This document shows, one piece after another, positions 29,073 through 37,730 of a DNA stretch of 64,000 bases (the first letter of the stretch is position 1; the number at the start of each line of letters is the position of its first letter). This DNA is from CBDIBC01 sp965276635 (GTDB lineage Bacteria > Actinomycetota > Acidimicrobiia > Acidimicrobiales > Palsa-688). The notes under the pieces are model-generated. The model searched no databases. It was not told where the DNA came from and saw only the letters and a list, made by a program, of their open reading frames with translations. Position numbers and translations under genes: made by a program. The stretch is from NCBI GenBank assembly GCA_965276635.1, contig CBDIBC010000005.1:868001-932000 (forward strand). The letters are read 5' to 3'.

Positions 29073-30779
29073 TCAGCGAGCGGCGGTCAGGAGCATGCAC
29101 CCGGCGGGCACACCGCCGCCGACCGCCACAGCCGCCACCTCGGCATCGGGCACCTGGCCGGCGCGGGCCTGACCGCGCATCTGGAGGATGCCCTCCCGGA
29201 GGAACCCGTAGCCATGGGTGCGGCCGGCGGAGAGCTGACCCCCGTGCGTGTTCAGGGGCAGCTCGCCGTCGAGCGCGATGCGCCGGCCGTCGCCGATGAA
29301 GTCGGTGGCCTCGCCCACCCCGCAGAACCCGAGCCCTTCCATCCACGACAGGCAGTTGAACGAGAAGCCGTCGTAGATCTCGGCCACGTCGACGTCGGCC
29401 GGGGTCAGGTCCGTCCTGGTCCAGAGGTGGGCGGCGGGGCCGAACACGGCCGACAGGTGGGTGACCGTTCCCTGGTCCCAGCTCACCCGCTCGGTGATCT
29501 GGGTCCCGACCGCTTCGACCCAGACTGGCGGCTGGCGCAGGTCGGCGGCCACGTCACGCGCGGACACCACGATGGCCACGGATCCGTCGCAGGGGACGTC
29601 GCAGTCGTAGAGGCCAAACGGTGACGAGACCATCCGGGCGGCGAAGTAGTCGTCGAGGGTCATGGGATCGCGGTAGATGGCCTCGGGATTGCGGCCGGCG
29701 TTCGTCCGACCGTTCACGGCGATGCGGCCTAGCACCTCCCGATCGACACCGAAACGGTGCATGTACTGCGATGCGGCCATGGCGATCCAGCTGGAGGCGG
29801 ACATGGCGCCGTAGGGCAACCGGTACTGCATGTCTCCGGAAATCCGGCCGCCTCCCTGTGGGGCCATCTGCCCGGTGCGTTGCAATTGCGTGGCCGTGGC
29901 CTCCCAGACGGTGCGGAAGCACAGCACGTGCCGGCAGAGGCCGGCCGCCACCGCCAGCATGGCGGCTACGACGGATCCGCACTGCCCGGGGAGCTCCGAG
30001 CCGCCGTTGTGCCAGACGGGCTGGATTCGCAACGCCTCCTCCAGAGGGGTGATGCCACCCTCGCTGATCCCTCCGCCGAGCGCCCCACCCGGATAGGTGG
30101 AGAGCCCATCGATGTCCGACAGCTCCAGCCCGGCGTCGGCGACGGCGGCCAGGCACGCATCCACCGTCAACGAGATGGGCGGCCGCATGAGACGTCGCCC
30201 GATCTCCGACATCCCCACGCCGGTGAACGCCACTCGATGCTCGAAGCGATCCGGGGTCGCCGGCGGGCGCGTGCGGACCTCGGGCAGCGGCGGCCGCGTG
30301 CCGCCGTCCGCCGGCCCGCTCGGCTCCGTGTCGGGAACGGGGGCGAACACCGGCAGCCAGACATCCTCGACGTGCTCGAAGCGGACCTCGACCGGTGCGC
30401 CGACGGCCGCCTCTCCGGCGTCGGCGCCGACGATGGTGGTGGTCAGCCGGACGCGCGGATCCTCCTCGAGGGCCACGATGCCGAGCACGTAGGGCGGCGG
30501 GAACGCCGGGTGCCACGACTGCTCGTTGACCGTTACCCCGATCAAGCGGCCCCGACCGGACAGGTCGACCGGCGCGGGCGCGGCCTGCGGGTGATCCGGG
30601 CACACCACCATCGACGGGTGCAACAGGCGGTCACACGCGCTGCACCCCTGCAGGCGCAGGACACCGTCTCGACCACCCTGCCAGTAATGGGCCGTCTGGG
30701 GGGTCACGGCGGGCAACGGGCGGGGCGGCAATCCGTTCACGGGCGGCCGGTCTAGCAGGCCGTCGACCCCGGCGACCAC
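29073..30779 (-). CDS. OB-fold/zinc-ribbon domain fused to a thiolase-like protein
   Basis: 568 residues from GTG 30779 (start uncertain, no clear RBS). Residues about 35-160 form a DUF35-type rubredoxin-like zinc ribbon (QGCSACDRLLHPSMVVCPDH, with Cys pairs) plus OB fold. The rest is a thiolase or sterol-carrier-protein-X-like domain (VAFTGVGMSEIGRRLMRPPI, SVDACLAAVADAGLELSDID, VAEIYDGFSFNCLSWMEGLG, NTHGGQLSAGRTHGYGF). The two halves are usually separate neighbouring genes; here they are one protein. Such pairs act in side-chain degradation of steroids or other acyl-CoAs. It converges on the 3-hydroxyacid dehydrogenase gene. Confidence 0.85.
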   Translation of the reverse strand: MVAGVDGLLDRPPVNGLPPRPLPAVTPQTAHYWQGGRDGVLRLQGCSACDRLLHPSMVVCPDHPQAAPAPVDLSGRGRLIGVTVNEQSWHPAFPPPYVLGIVALEEDPRVRLTTTIVGADAGEAAVGAPVEVRFEHVEDVWLPVFAPVPDTEPSGPADGGTRPPLPEVRTRPPATPDRFEHRVAFTGVGMSEIGRRLMRPPISLTVDACLAAVADAGLELSDIDGLSTYPGGALGGGISEGGITPLEEALRIQPVWHNGGSELPGQCGSVVAAMLAVAAGLCRHVLCFRTVWEATATQLQRTGQMAPQGGGRISGDMQYRLPYGAMSASSWIAMAASQYMHRFGVDREVLGRIAVNGRTNAGRNPEAIYRDPMTLDDYFAARMVSSPFGLYDCDVPCDGSVAIVVSARDVAADLRQPPVWVEAVGTQITERVSWDQGTVTHLSAVFGPAAHLWTRTDLTPADVDVAEIYDGFSFNCLSWMEGLGFCGVGEATDFIGDGRRIALDGELPLNTHGGQLSAGRTHGYGFLREGILQMRGQARAGQVPDAEVAAVAVGGGVPAGCMLLTAAR

Positions 30780-31048
30780 CGTCGGCCGTGGCAGTCGCGA
30801 GGGTCGACGGCACCCGCCAGGCGAGGCTCGGCGCCGCGTCGGGGCGGTTCTGGCCAGGTTCGGCGCGGTCTTGACGGCCTTCGGCGACGCGTCGGCGAGG
30901 TTTGGCGCAGTTTTGGGTCGTCCACGACCACAACTGCGCCGAACCTCAGGGCGGCCCGGCCACAACTGCGCCGAACCTCGGGGCGGTTCTCCCTAGCGAT
31001 GGCGAGAGAACTACCTGCAAGCAGGGAACGGAGCTCGCTCACGATCAC
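30780..31048. other. Repeat-rich spacer between thiolase-like and CoA transferase genes
   Basis: No gene is visible. The stretch contains several copies of GGTTCGGCGC-like words and a long imperfect palindrome (30897-30947) with an additional right-arm copy at 30961-30979. Confidence 0.6.
30897..30947. repeat. Long imperfect palindrome
   Basis: Left arm 30897-30921 and right arm 30924-30947 pair over about 22 of 24-25 bases, around two bases. The right arm core, CACAACTGCGCCGAACCTC, recurs at 30961-30979. It lies upstream of the thiolase-like gene and downstream of the CoA transferase. Whether it works as a terminator or is a mobile palindrome is unknown. Confidence 0.7.
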
Positions 31049-32461
31049 TCAAGGCCAGACCGGCGATCGGACGGCCGTCTCCCGCCCATCGGCCCGCACG
31101 GCCCAGTCCCGCACAGCCCAGTCCCGCCCAGCACCGTCCCGCCCAGCACCGTCCCGCCCGGCCGCCACGACCTGATAGCCCGCCGCGCCCGTCACACCGC
31201 CCGTCACACCGCCCGTCACACCGCCCGTGACACCGCCCGTCGCCACCGAGGCGACGGCATCGCGGAGGGCCAGGTCGACGAGCAGGCCGCCGCCCGCAGC
31301 CACGCCACGAAGGACGGCGACGGCAGCCCAGAGGCCGGTGATCGGGTCGGCGATGGCGTCACCACAGAACACTGGCCCGGCTGCGTCCCAGGCCACCAGC
31401 CCGCCGGCGACTGCGGCGTCGTCGCCGAATCCCACCCGCATCCCGGAGGGGCCGGCCCGGCCGTGGCCGGTCAGGCTCAGCCACGTGGTCCCGGCGCGTC
31501 GCCGGACCTGTGAGGGCCCTAGCCCGAGGTGCTCCAGAGCCCGCGGGCGGGAGGACTCGATGACCACGTCGGCCCGCTCCAGCCACTCGCGCAGCGCCCG
31601 GCGACCCGCGTCCGATCCGAAGTCGAGCGAGATCTTCCGGTGGCCGGCATGCAGCCAGTCCCACCAGCGAGGCGGCCCGCGGCGGGCTCCGTCGGGCCGG
31701 CCAGTGCTCTCGATCTTCACCACGTCGGCGCCGGCTCGACCGAGTATCTGGGCGCAGAGCGGGCCGGCCCACAGCGCCGAGAGGTCGACGACCAGCCGGC
31801 CGGCGACGCTCGAACCGGCTCCGCGGGGCGCCACAGGAGTCGATCGCCATGGGGCGGTGGGCGGGAGGCCGGCGCCGGATCGGGGCAGCGTGGCGGCGGC
31901 CATGCCGAGCAACATGGCACGCTCCTCGACGTCGGCCGCCCGCACCTGCGCCGCCCACCCGGCCAGGACCTCCCACGGATCGCAGCTGCCGATGTCTCGG
32001 CCAACCATGGCCGGCACGGCGTCGATGTCGGAGGGACGGGCCAGGTTGCACGCCACCCACCCGTCGACCGTCGGCAGCAGGCGGCACGTGCCGTTGGCCG
32101 ACCGGTCGCCTCCGCGGACGAAGCCGGAGAGGGCGGCCCGCCCACTCAGGGTCACCGGCAGGTCGACATCGACCCGTCGGCCCAGCGCCGACGAGCGGGC
32201 GGCGATCTCGGCCACCACCGCCCGGAGGCGACCCATGACCGGGCCGGCCGGGACGAGCGGCGGTCCGTCGGCTCGCCCGGTGAGCGCCATGCACCCGGAC
32301 TCGGCCCACGCCAGCGCCGCCGCCCCGACCCCAGCCGGGCCGTCGCCGCCAGCCCCGCCCCCACCGACGCTCGCCGCCCCGCCACCGGTCGAGCCCGACA
32401 CCACCGCCTCGGCGCCAGCCCCACCGAGACCGACCTCAGCCCGACCGCTCGCGCCGGTCAT
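31049..32461 (-). CDS. CaiB/BaiF family III CoA transferase
   Basis: 470 residues from ATG 32461. A full class III core lies in the second half: GRLVVDLSALWAGPLCAQIL, ADVVKIESTGRPDGARRG, then HRKISLDFGS and SLTGHGRAGP. The first half has WAESGCMALTGRADGPPLVP and RLLPTVDGWVACNLARPSDI, which normally occur after that core, so the domain order looks permuted or a two-domain protein has lost its front. The C-terminus has in-frame repeats: four GGVT units and several GRDGA/RDWAV units. It would move CoA between acyl groups. Confidence 0.78.
   Translation of the reverse strand: MTGASGRAEVGLGGAGAEAVVSGSTGGGAASVGGGGAGGDGPAGVGAAALAWAESGCMALTGRADGPPLVPAGPVMGRLRAVVAEIAARSSALGRRVDVDLPVTLSGRAALSGFVRGGDRSANGTCRLLPTVDGWVACNLARPSDIDAVPAMVGRDIGSCDPWEVLAGWAAQVRAADVEERAMLLGMAAATLPRSGAGLPPTAPWRSTPVAPRGAGSSVAGRLVVDLSALWAGPLCAQILGRAGADVVKIESTGRPDGARRGPPRWWDWLHAGHRKISLDFGSDAGRRALREWLERADVVIESSRPRALEHLGLGPSQVRRRAGTTWLSLTGHGRAGPSGMRVGFGDDAAVAGGLVAWDAAGPVFCGDAIADPITGLWAAVAVLRGVAAGGGLLVDLALRDAVASVATGGVTGGVTGGVTGGVTGAAGYQVVAAGRDGAGRDGAGRDWAVRDWAVRADGRETAVRSPVWP
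31055..31240. repeat. Tandem repeats in the CoA transferase 3' end
   Basis: A 12-bp unit (CGTCACACCGCC) occurs four times at about 31189-31240, and a 15-bp unit family (CCCGCCCAGCACCGT and variants) fills about 31095-31160. All units are multiples of three, so copy changes would lengthen or shorten the protein tail without a frameshift. Confidence 0.7.
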
Positions 32462-32466
32462 CGAGC

Positions 32467-32684
32467 TCAACGGTGCGTGGCCACGACGACCAGCCCGACG
32501 ACGGCCACCACCACGGCGACGGTCCAGCCCACGAACCGGTCTCGCGAGCCGATCCGGCCGCTGACACACAACCGGCAACCACCAGGCCGGCCAGCACGAG
32601 GAGGCCTCCCAGGACCAGGCCGAGGGGGCTCCGACCGCTTTCCGATGGGCAGCCGATGCAGCTGGCACCCAACAGCCGCGTCAT
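32467..32684 (-). pseudogene. Small two-helix membrane protein with a dinucleotide frameshift
   Basis: The ATG (32684-32682) overlaps the kinase TGA as ATGA. The first frame gives MTRLLGASCIGCPSESGRSP and a hydrophobic helix ending VVAGCVS. The natural continuation (RDRFVGWTVAVVVAVVGLVV) lies in another frame and stops at 32467, just before the CoA transferase ATG. The change falls in TGTGTG; removing one TG restores a 71-residue protein. In the present frame translation runs to 32436. This could be decay, a sequence error or slippage-based switching. Confidence 0.5.
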
Positions 32685-34003
32685 CCTCGGCCGGGCGGGC
32701 CGACCGGGAGCGCGCCCGCCGGGGTGCTGGTCGTGGTGGTGGCGCCAGTGGTCGTCGTGGTGGGCTGGGTCGTCGTGGTGGTCGCCCGGGTGGTGGTCGT
32801 GGTGGGCTGCGTCGTCGTGGTGGTCGCCTGGGTGGTGGTCGTCGTCGCCTGGGTGGTCGACGTGGTCGTGCTCGGCGCAACCGAGGTGGCGGCGGTGCTC
32901 GGAGCCGGCGCCAGCGTGGACGACGAGCCGGAGCCCGACCCGTTCCTGGTGGCCAGCAGCACGATCACCAGGGCGATCAGCACCACCGCCGCCATGGCGA
33001 GCAGGAAGTACAGCCCCCGGCGCGAGCGTTCCCCGTCCTCGGCCACTGCCGCGTAGCGGTCGTACGGCTCGTAGCGGACCGGCTCCAACGGCGGCTCGGC
33101 GCGGGGCACGGTCGCCTGCACTGGCAACACGCTCGTGGCGCCGGCCACGGCGGTCGTCGCTCCCGGGGCGCTGCGGGCGGCCTCCGTCAGCGCCGAGGAC
33201 ATGGCCCGGGCCGAGGTGAATCGCCGGTCGGGGTCGGGGTTGGCGGCCTGTTCGATCACCGCGACCAGGCGCTCGGGCACATCGGGGCGCTCTTGGCGCA
33301 ACGCGGCGATGGCGCCGCGACGGTCGGCGGCCCAACCGGTGTCCTTTGACAGCTTCCTGCCCGAGAACGACTCGTAGCAGATGGCGCCCACGGCATACAG
33401 GTCTGCGCTCGGGGTGGCGTCTGACCCGGTGAGTCGCTCGGGGGCGAGGTACGCAGGGGTGCCCACCACCATGCCCGTGCTGGTCAGGTTGGGGTCGACC
33501 ATGTCGGTGGACTTGGCGATCCCGAAGTCGCCGACCTTCCACGCGCCGGTCTCGGTGGCCAGGATGTTGCCGGGCTTGATGTCCCGGTGCAGCATTCCGG
33601 CGGCGTGGGCGGCGTTGAGGGCGGCCAGGACCTGGGTGGCCATCTCCATGACGGTGTCGACCTCGAGCGGACCGTTGGCCTGGCGGTCGGCGAACGTCCA
33701 TCCGGTGAGGCGCTCCATGACCAGGTAGGGGGTGCCGTCGTCCTCGCCGGTGTCGAACACGGCGACGATGTTGGGGTGCACCAGGCGGGCCGCCAGGCGG
33801 GCCTCGCTGTCGAAGCGGGCCCGGATCTGGGGGACGGCGGCCAGATCGCCACGCAGGACCTTGACGGCCACGTCCCGGGCCAGTCGCTCGTCGGTTCCGG
33901 CGTACACCTGGCCCATCCCGCCCCGGCCGAGGAGCCCGGTGAGCTCGTAGCGATTCCCGATCCTCCGGGGCAGGTCGGCGCCACCCGTCTGCGTCTCGTC
34001 CAT
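32681..34003 (-). CDS. Transmembrane Ser/Thr protein kinase (PknB-like)
   Basis: 440 residues from ATG 34003. Hanks motifs are LLGRGGMGQVYAG, the VAVKVLRG lysine, LHRDIKPGNIL, VGDFGIAKS and TPAYLAPERL. One membrane segment (YFLLAMAAVVLIALVIVLLA, about residue 345) follows the cytoplasmic kinase. The outside part is a Thr-rich tail of TTTTTQA/QP repeats with no PASTA domains, so the usual muropeptide sensor is missing. It overlaps the next small membrane gene by 4 bp and is divergent from a secreted protein gene. Confidence 0.9.
   Translation of the reverse strand: MDETQTGGADLPRRIGNRYELTGLLGRGGMGQVYAGTDERLARDVAVKVLRGDLAAVPQIRARFDSEARLAARLVHPNIVAVFDTGEDDGTPYLVMERLTGWTFADRQANGPLEVDTVMEMATQVLAALNAAHAAGMLHRDIKPGNILATETGAWKVGDFGIAKSTDMVDPNLTSTGMVVGTPAYLAPERLTGSDATPSADLYAVGAICYESFSGRKLSKDTGWAADRRGAIAALRQERPDVPERLVAVIEQAANPDPDRRFTSARAMSSALTEAARSAPGATTAVAGATSVLPVQATVPRAEPPLEPVRYEPYDRYAAVAEDGERSRRGLYFLLAMAAVVLIALVIVLLATRNGSGSGSSSTLAPAPSTAATSVAPSTTTSTTQATTTTTQATTTTTQPTTTTTRATTTTTQPTTTTTGATTTTSTPAGALPVGPPGRG
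32730..32870. repeat. Thr-codon tandem repeat in the kinase 3' end
   Basis: Units of GTGGTCGTCGTGGTCGCC and close variants (about 21 bp) encode five to six TTTTTQA/QP/RA repeats in the extracellular tail of the kinase. They stay in frame. Confidence 0.7.
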
Positions 34004-34093
34004 GTCGACCCCGGACCCTACTCGGCGCCTTGCGAGTGGAGCCGGGCACTCGCCGGCGTTGGGCCGCCCGCAGGTTTGGGCAAAGATACGGCG

Positions 34094-34507
34094 ATGACCA
34101 AGCGCCGGCTGTCCGTGCTCCTCGGCCCCGTGGCCATCGGTGTGGTCGTGTTGGCGTTGGCCCTCGGCGTGTCCGGCACCAGGTCGTCGGTCCCGGTTCA
34201 GTCCGGCGTCGCCGCCGGGGCCGCCGGTCGGCAGTCGGCCACCAGCGCGTGCAGCCAGTTCACCCAGCTGGTGGCCGGGCTTCGTGCCGGGAGCGTTCGT
34301 CAGGCCGCCGTCGACACTCGGGTCCGGGCCATCGTCTCGGCGGCCGACGATGCCGCCTCCAACTCCGACCAGTGGGGCCAGCTGGCGTCTGATGCGCACA
34401 CCGTGCTGACCGACTTGCAGGCCAACGATCCGGCCGCCAACCAGGCGGCCGCGACCCTGGCCCAGGACTGCCAACAGGTGCCGAGCGCGGCCACCACCAA
34501 GACCTGA
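34094..34507 (+). CDS. Hypothetical exported protein
   Basis: 137 residues from ATG 34094. A basic start (MTKRRLSVLLG) is followed by a hydrophobic stretch to about residue 28, a signal peptide or anchor. The mature part is helical and Ala/Gln-rich with two cysteines (SACSQF near residue 53, AQDCQQ near 127). No family recognised. It is divergent from the kinase gene with about 90 bp between the starts. Confidence 0.6.
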   Translation: MTKRRLSVLLGPVAIGVVVLALALGVSGTRSSVPVQSGVAAGAAGRQSATSACSQFTQLVAGLRAGSVRQAAVDTRVRAIVSAADDAASNSDQWGQLASDAHTVLTDLQANDPAANQAAATLAQDCQQVPSAATTKT

Positions 34508-34581
34508 CATCCTGCCGCCCGTTGCCCGTGTCGCCGCAGTCCCGGCGGTCAGGGGCCGCGGCGAGACAACGGCGCGATCCC

Positions 34582-36081
34582 TCAGGGGCCCGACGGCTCC
34601 AGGGCGGCGGCTACCAGCTCGGCCAGCCGGTGGAGGAAGATCAGGTCGGCCGGGCTGAAGTCACGGGCGTGGGCGAAGCCCATGGTGAGCGAGCCGGCGG
34701 CCTGCACCTCGGCGGACGGCGGCGGCCCCGCCAGGTTCATGGGGACGGTGACGAGGGCCGGGTTCTCGTGCGCCGCCTCGGTCAGGCCCAGGTCCGGATA
34801 TCGGGCCAGTCGCTCGGCCAGGGTCCGCAGCACCACGCTGCGCCCGGTGCGGATGGCCTCGGCCGACGGGTTCTGGTGGGAGAACGGGAACCGGGCCCAT
34901 GTCGTCGCGTCCTCCCGGCTCCCGGTGCGACCCAGGCACACGACCGCGCCCCCATCGACGACGTAGACGGCGGCGAAATGGGCGCCGAGCTCGGAGCGGG
35001 TGCGGTCGAGCACGCGATCGACCAGCTCCCGACGGTCGCCGACCGCCGCCAGCTCCTGGCGCAGGGCCCCCAGCAGCGCCTGGCGGCGCTGGCTCAGCTC
35101 GTCGCGCCGGAGACGGGGGTGGACGGCGCTCGGCGGGATGACCGGGAAGGGGCACGGCTCGGCCGGCAGGGCGGCGTGCTGGCGGTGCACCTCGACCGCG
35201 TACCAGCGACGGAACTCGACGACCTCGGGCGGCGGGGGCAACGTCAGCAGCAGCTGTTCGCGCCGCGCCGCCGCCACCTGCCCCAGGAACCGGCCGAGCT
35301 GGGGCAGCGAGTCCCGCATCGTCGCGGTCACGTCGATGTCGAGGTCCACCACCCGGTCACCTCGCTCGACGGCGTGGCGGACGGCGTCGTGGCCGGACAC
35401 CTTCAGGGGCGCGAGCACCCCGAGCAGGTCCTCCATCGCCGAGGCCATCTGGTGGATGGCCTGGTCGGGGGCGCCGGACAGGGCGCTGACCTGGAGCTCA
35501 CGGGCCACCGCATCGAAGTCCTGCTGGGCCTCGGCGATCAGGCGGGTGGGAACGGCGACGAGGTGCACGACCTCGGTGTCGGGCAGGCGGTGGGCGGTCG
35601 GGTCGACGGCGGTCGGGTCGACGGCGGTCGGACCGACGACACCGGCTCCGACCACCGCCCACACCTGCTTGCCGCCCCCCTCTACCGGTTGCGAGCCCCA
35701 ACCGTCGCACAGCGACGAGACCATGGAAAGACCCCGGCCGGTGGCGGGCAGCACGTCGAGGAGCTGATCGAGGTCCAGGTCGTCGGGATCCTCGAAGAAC
35801 TCGGTGGTGGCATCGGCGGGAGGAGCCGGCAGCGGGTCCACGAGCGGCTGGTCGCTCTCATCGTCGACCTCCAACCGCACCCCGGCTCCGAACTGCTCGA
35901 TCCTGACGGCGACGGGCGTGCGGGCGTGGAGCACCGCGTTGGTCACCAGCTCGGACGTCACCAGCACCACGTCGTCGCGCAGGCCGTCGGCCAGACCCCA
36001 GGCCATCATCGACTCCTCGACGAGGTGGCGGGCCAGGCCCACGCTGACCAGGTCCGGGGGCAGGCGCGCCTCAGCCGGCAC
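34582..36081 (-). CDS. RsbW-like ATPase domain with C-terminal GAF domain
   Basis: 499 residues from GTG 36081. Residues about 5-130 are a GHKL/HATPase domain of anti-sigma kinase type (VTSELVTNAVLHARTPVAVR, then ATGRGLSMVSSLCDGWG). A middle helical part follows. Residues about 345-495 are a GAF domain (LVDRVLDRTRSELGAHFAAV). No PP2C phosphatase domain is present. A short PTAVDP repeat lies near residue 150. It would sense a signal and act on a sigma-factor antagonist by partner switching; the partner is not in view. Confidence 0.75.
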   Translation of the reverse strand: MPAEARLPPDLVSVGLARHLVEESMMAWGLADGLRDDVVLVTSELVTNAVLHARTPVAVRIEQFGAGVRLEVDDESDQPLVDPLPAPPADATTEFFEDPDDLDLDQLLDVLPATGRGLSMVSSLCDGWGSQPVEGGGKQVWAVVGAGVVGPTAVDPTAVDPTAHRLPDTEVVHLVAVPTRLIAEAQQDFDAVARELQVSALSGAPDQAIHQMASAMEDLLGVLAPLKVSGHDAVRHAVERGDRVVDLDIDVTATMRDSLPQLGRFLGQVAAARREQLLLTLPPPPEVVEFRRWYAVEVHRQHAALPAEPCPFPVIPPSAVHPRLRRDELSQRRQALLGALRQELAAVGDRRELVDRVLDRTRSELGAHFAAVYVVDGGAVVCLGRTGSREDATTWARFPFSHQNPSAEAIRTGRSVVLRTLAERLARYPDLGLTEAAHENPALVTVPMNLAGPPPSAEVQAAGSLTMGFAHARDFSPADLIFLHRLAELVAAALEPSGP

Positions 36082-36244
36082 GGTGACCGTGCCGGGTCGA
36101 TCGTCGCTGTCGCGGGTGACGGCGGCTCATGTCAGGTGCGGGTGCCTCCACGTGCCGGACAGCACTACCCGGGAGGGGGCGCCCGTCAAACCGGGCGCCG
36201 GCCGAGGAGGACCCGTTCGATCTACCCTGTCCAAAGGTCTCCTC

Positions 36245-37039
36245 GTGCTCGCCAACGCCCTGGCCGTTTCGTCGCTTTTTGTTGCTGCCCTCGCGCTCGG
36301 CGGGTGCGGCTCCTCGCTGCGGGCGCCCGACCCCGTGGGGGCGCCGGCGGCTGGCGAGCTGGCGGCTGCTGCCGCGGTCACCCCGCCGGTGAGCGACGGG
36401 ACCACGCCCACCCCCGTGCGGTCCACACCTGAGCCCGCGGTCACCGAGCTGGCTACCCTGACCGTCGCCGCTCCCGCGTCCCTGCTGCCCGGTGGCCTTC
36501 CCATCGCCACGGTGCCTGCGTCCTGGTACGGGTATCCGTCCGTCCTCCCCGTGCTGGACCGACGACCCGGATGGCTCCTCGTACGGGAGGCGCAACGGCC
36601 GAACGACTCCACGGCGTGGATACCGGCCGCCGACGCCACCCTGTCATCCTCCACGTACTACCTGGTCGCCGACCTGTCGACCCTGCGGATGACCGAGTTC
36701 CACGACGGGTATCCGGTGTCCACCTTCCCGACCGGTGCGGGCGCCCCCAGCTCGCCCACGGCCACCGGCCACTTCTTCGTGACCATGAAGGTCCCGGCGC
36801 CGTCCAGTGGCTACGGTCCGTTCGTGCTCGTCACGTCCGGCCACTCCAACACCATCACCGACTGGGAGGAGTCGGGCGACGCCATCGTGGCCATCCACGG
36901 GCCGATCGATGCCACCGCCGACCGCCTGATCGGGGCTACCGGCGCTCGGGTCTCCGAGGGCTGCCTCCGCCTGCACGACGGCGACCTGGCCCGGCTGGCC
37001 GACATCCCCGCGGGCACGCCGCTCGACATCCGGCCCTGA
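36245..37039 (+). CDS. L,D-transpeptidase lipoprotein
   Basis: 264 residues from GTG 36245, with AAAGG seven bases before. The signal ends in a lipobox, ALALGGCGSS. The YkuD catalytic domain has YYLVADLSTLRMTEFHDGYP, PSSPTATGHFFV, IHGPIDATADR and the active-site Cys in VSEGCLRLHDGDL. It forms 3-3 cross-links in peptidoglycan, or anchors proteins, on the outer face of the membrane. Followed 22 bp later by a membrane protein gene. Confidence 0.9.
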   Translation: MLANALAVSSLFVAALALGGCGSSLRAPDPVGAPAAGELAAAAAVTPPVSDGTTPTPVRSTPEPAVTELATLTVAAPASLLPGGLPIATVPASWYGYPSVLPVLDRRPGWLLVREAQRPNDSTAWIPAADATLSSSTYYLVADLSTLRMTEFHDGYPVSTFPTGAGAPSSPTATGHFFVTMKVPAPSSGYGPFVLVTSGHSNTITDWEESGDAIVAIHGPIDATADRLIGATGARVSEGCLRLHDGDLARLADIPAGTPLDIRP

Positions 37040-37061
37040 CGAGAACGGGCCGGGAGCACGA

Positions 37062-37679
37062 GTGCGGGGTCGGCTGTGGATGGTGATCGGTGCCGTGCTC
37101 GGCGTGGCCCTGTCGATCGGCCAGTTCCCGTACCTGGCCGGCGCCGCCCGCTCGTTGGCCGACACCGCCGAGCAGCTGGTCGGCGCCGGCGGCCATCATC
37201 TGCTGACCACCGCGACCCATGGGGCATCCCGACGCTCGGTGCTCGTCGCCACCGCCCTGGTCGGGGTGCTGCTGCCCGGGGTGACTGCGCTGCTGCTGGT
37301 GCTGGCCGGGCGCGGCACGTTGCGGCTGCGGGCGATCGTCGGTCTCCTGACCCTGGCCCTCAGCGCGGCGTCGTTCGCCTACCACCCTCCCGGCGTGGCC
37401 ACCGGATCGTTGGCCCTGGCCCTAGCCGTTGCCGGGGTGGCCGTGGCGTTCAGCGGGCCGCTGGTGGCGGCACCGCTCTGCGCCCTGGCCGGGCTGCTAT
37501 GCGGGGAGTGGCTCCCCCGCATCCTCGACACCCACTCCACGCTGGCCGACGCTCCGGTCGCCGCCATCCACACCGCGTTTACGAACCATCCGGGCGCGCC
37601 GCTCGCCCTCCGGGTCGCCGTGCTCGCGATAGCCGCCATCCCCTTCGCCCTGGCCGCCCGGTTCGTGGTGTCCAGATGA
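37062..37679 (+). CDS. Multi-pass membrane protein, function unknown
   Basis: 205 residues from GTG 37062. About five hydrophobic segments are visible: a signal-like first helix (residues 5-25), two near 62-80 and 89-105, one long Ala/Val segment near 115-145, and a last one at 185-203. It shares a transcript with the L,D-transpeptidase by position. No family recognised. Confidence 0.65.
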   Translation: MRGRLWMVIGAVLGVALSIGQFPYLAGAARSLADTAEQLVGAGGHHLLTTATHGASRRSVLVATALVGVLLPGVTALLLVLAGRGTLRLRAIVGLLTLALSAASFAYHPPGVATGSLALALAVAGVAVAFSGPLVAAPLCALAGLLCGEWLPRILDTHSTLADAPVAAIHTAFTNHPGAPLALRVAVLAIAAIPFALAARFVVSR

Positions 37680-37730
37680 CCTCGGGCGATGGCGGGCCGC
37701 GTTGTGGTCGGCTACCGAGCGAGCCGGCGG

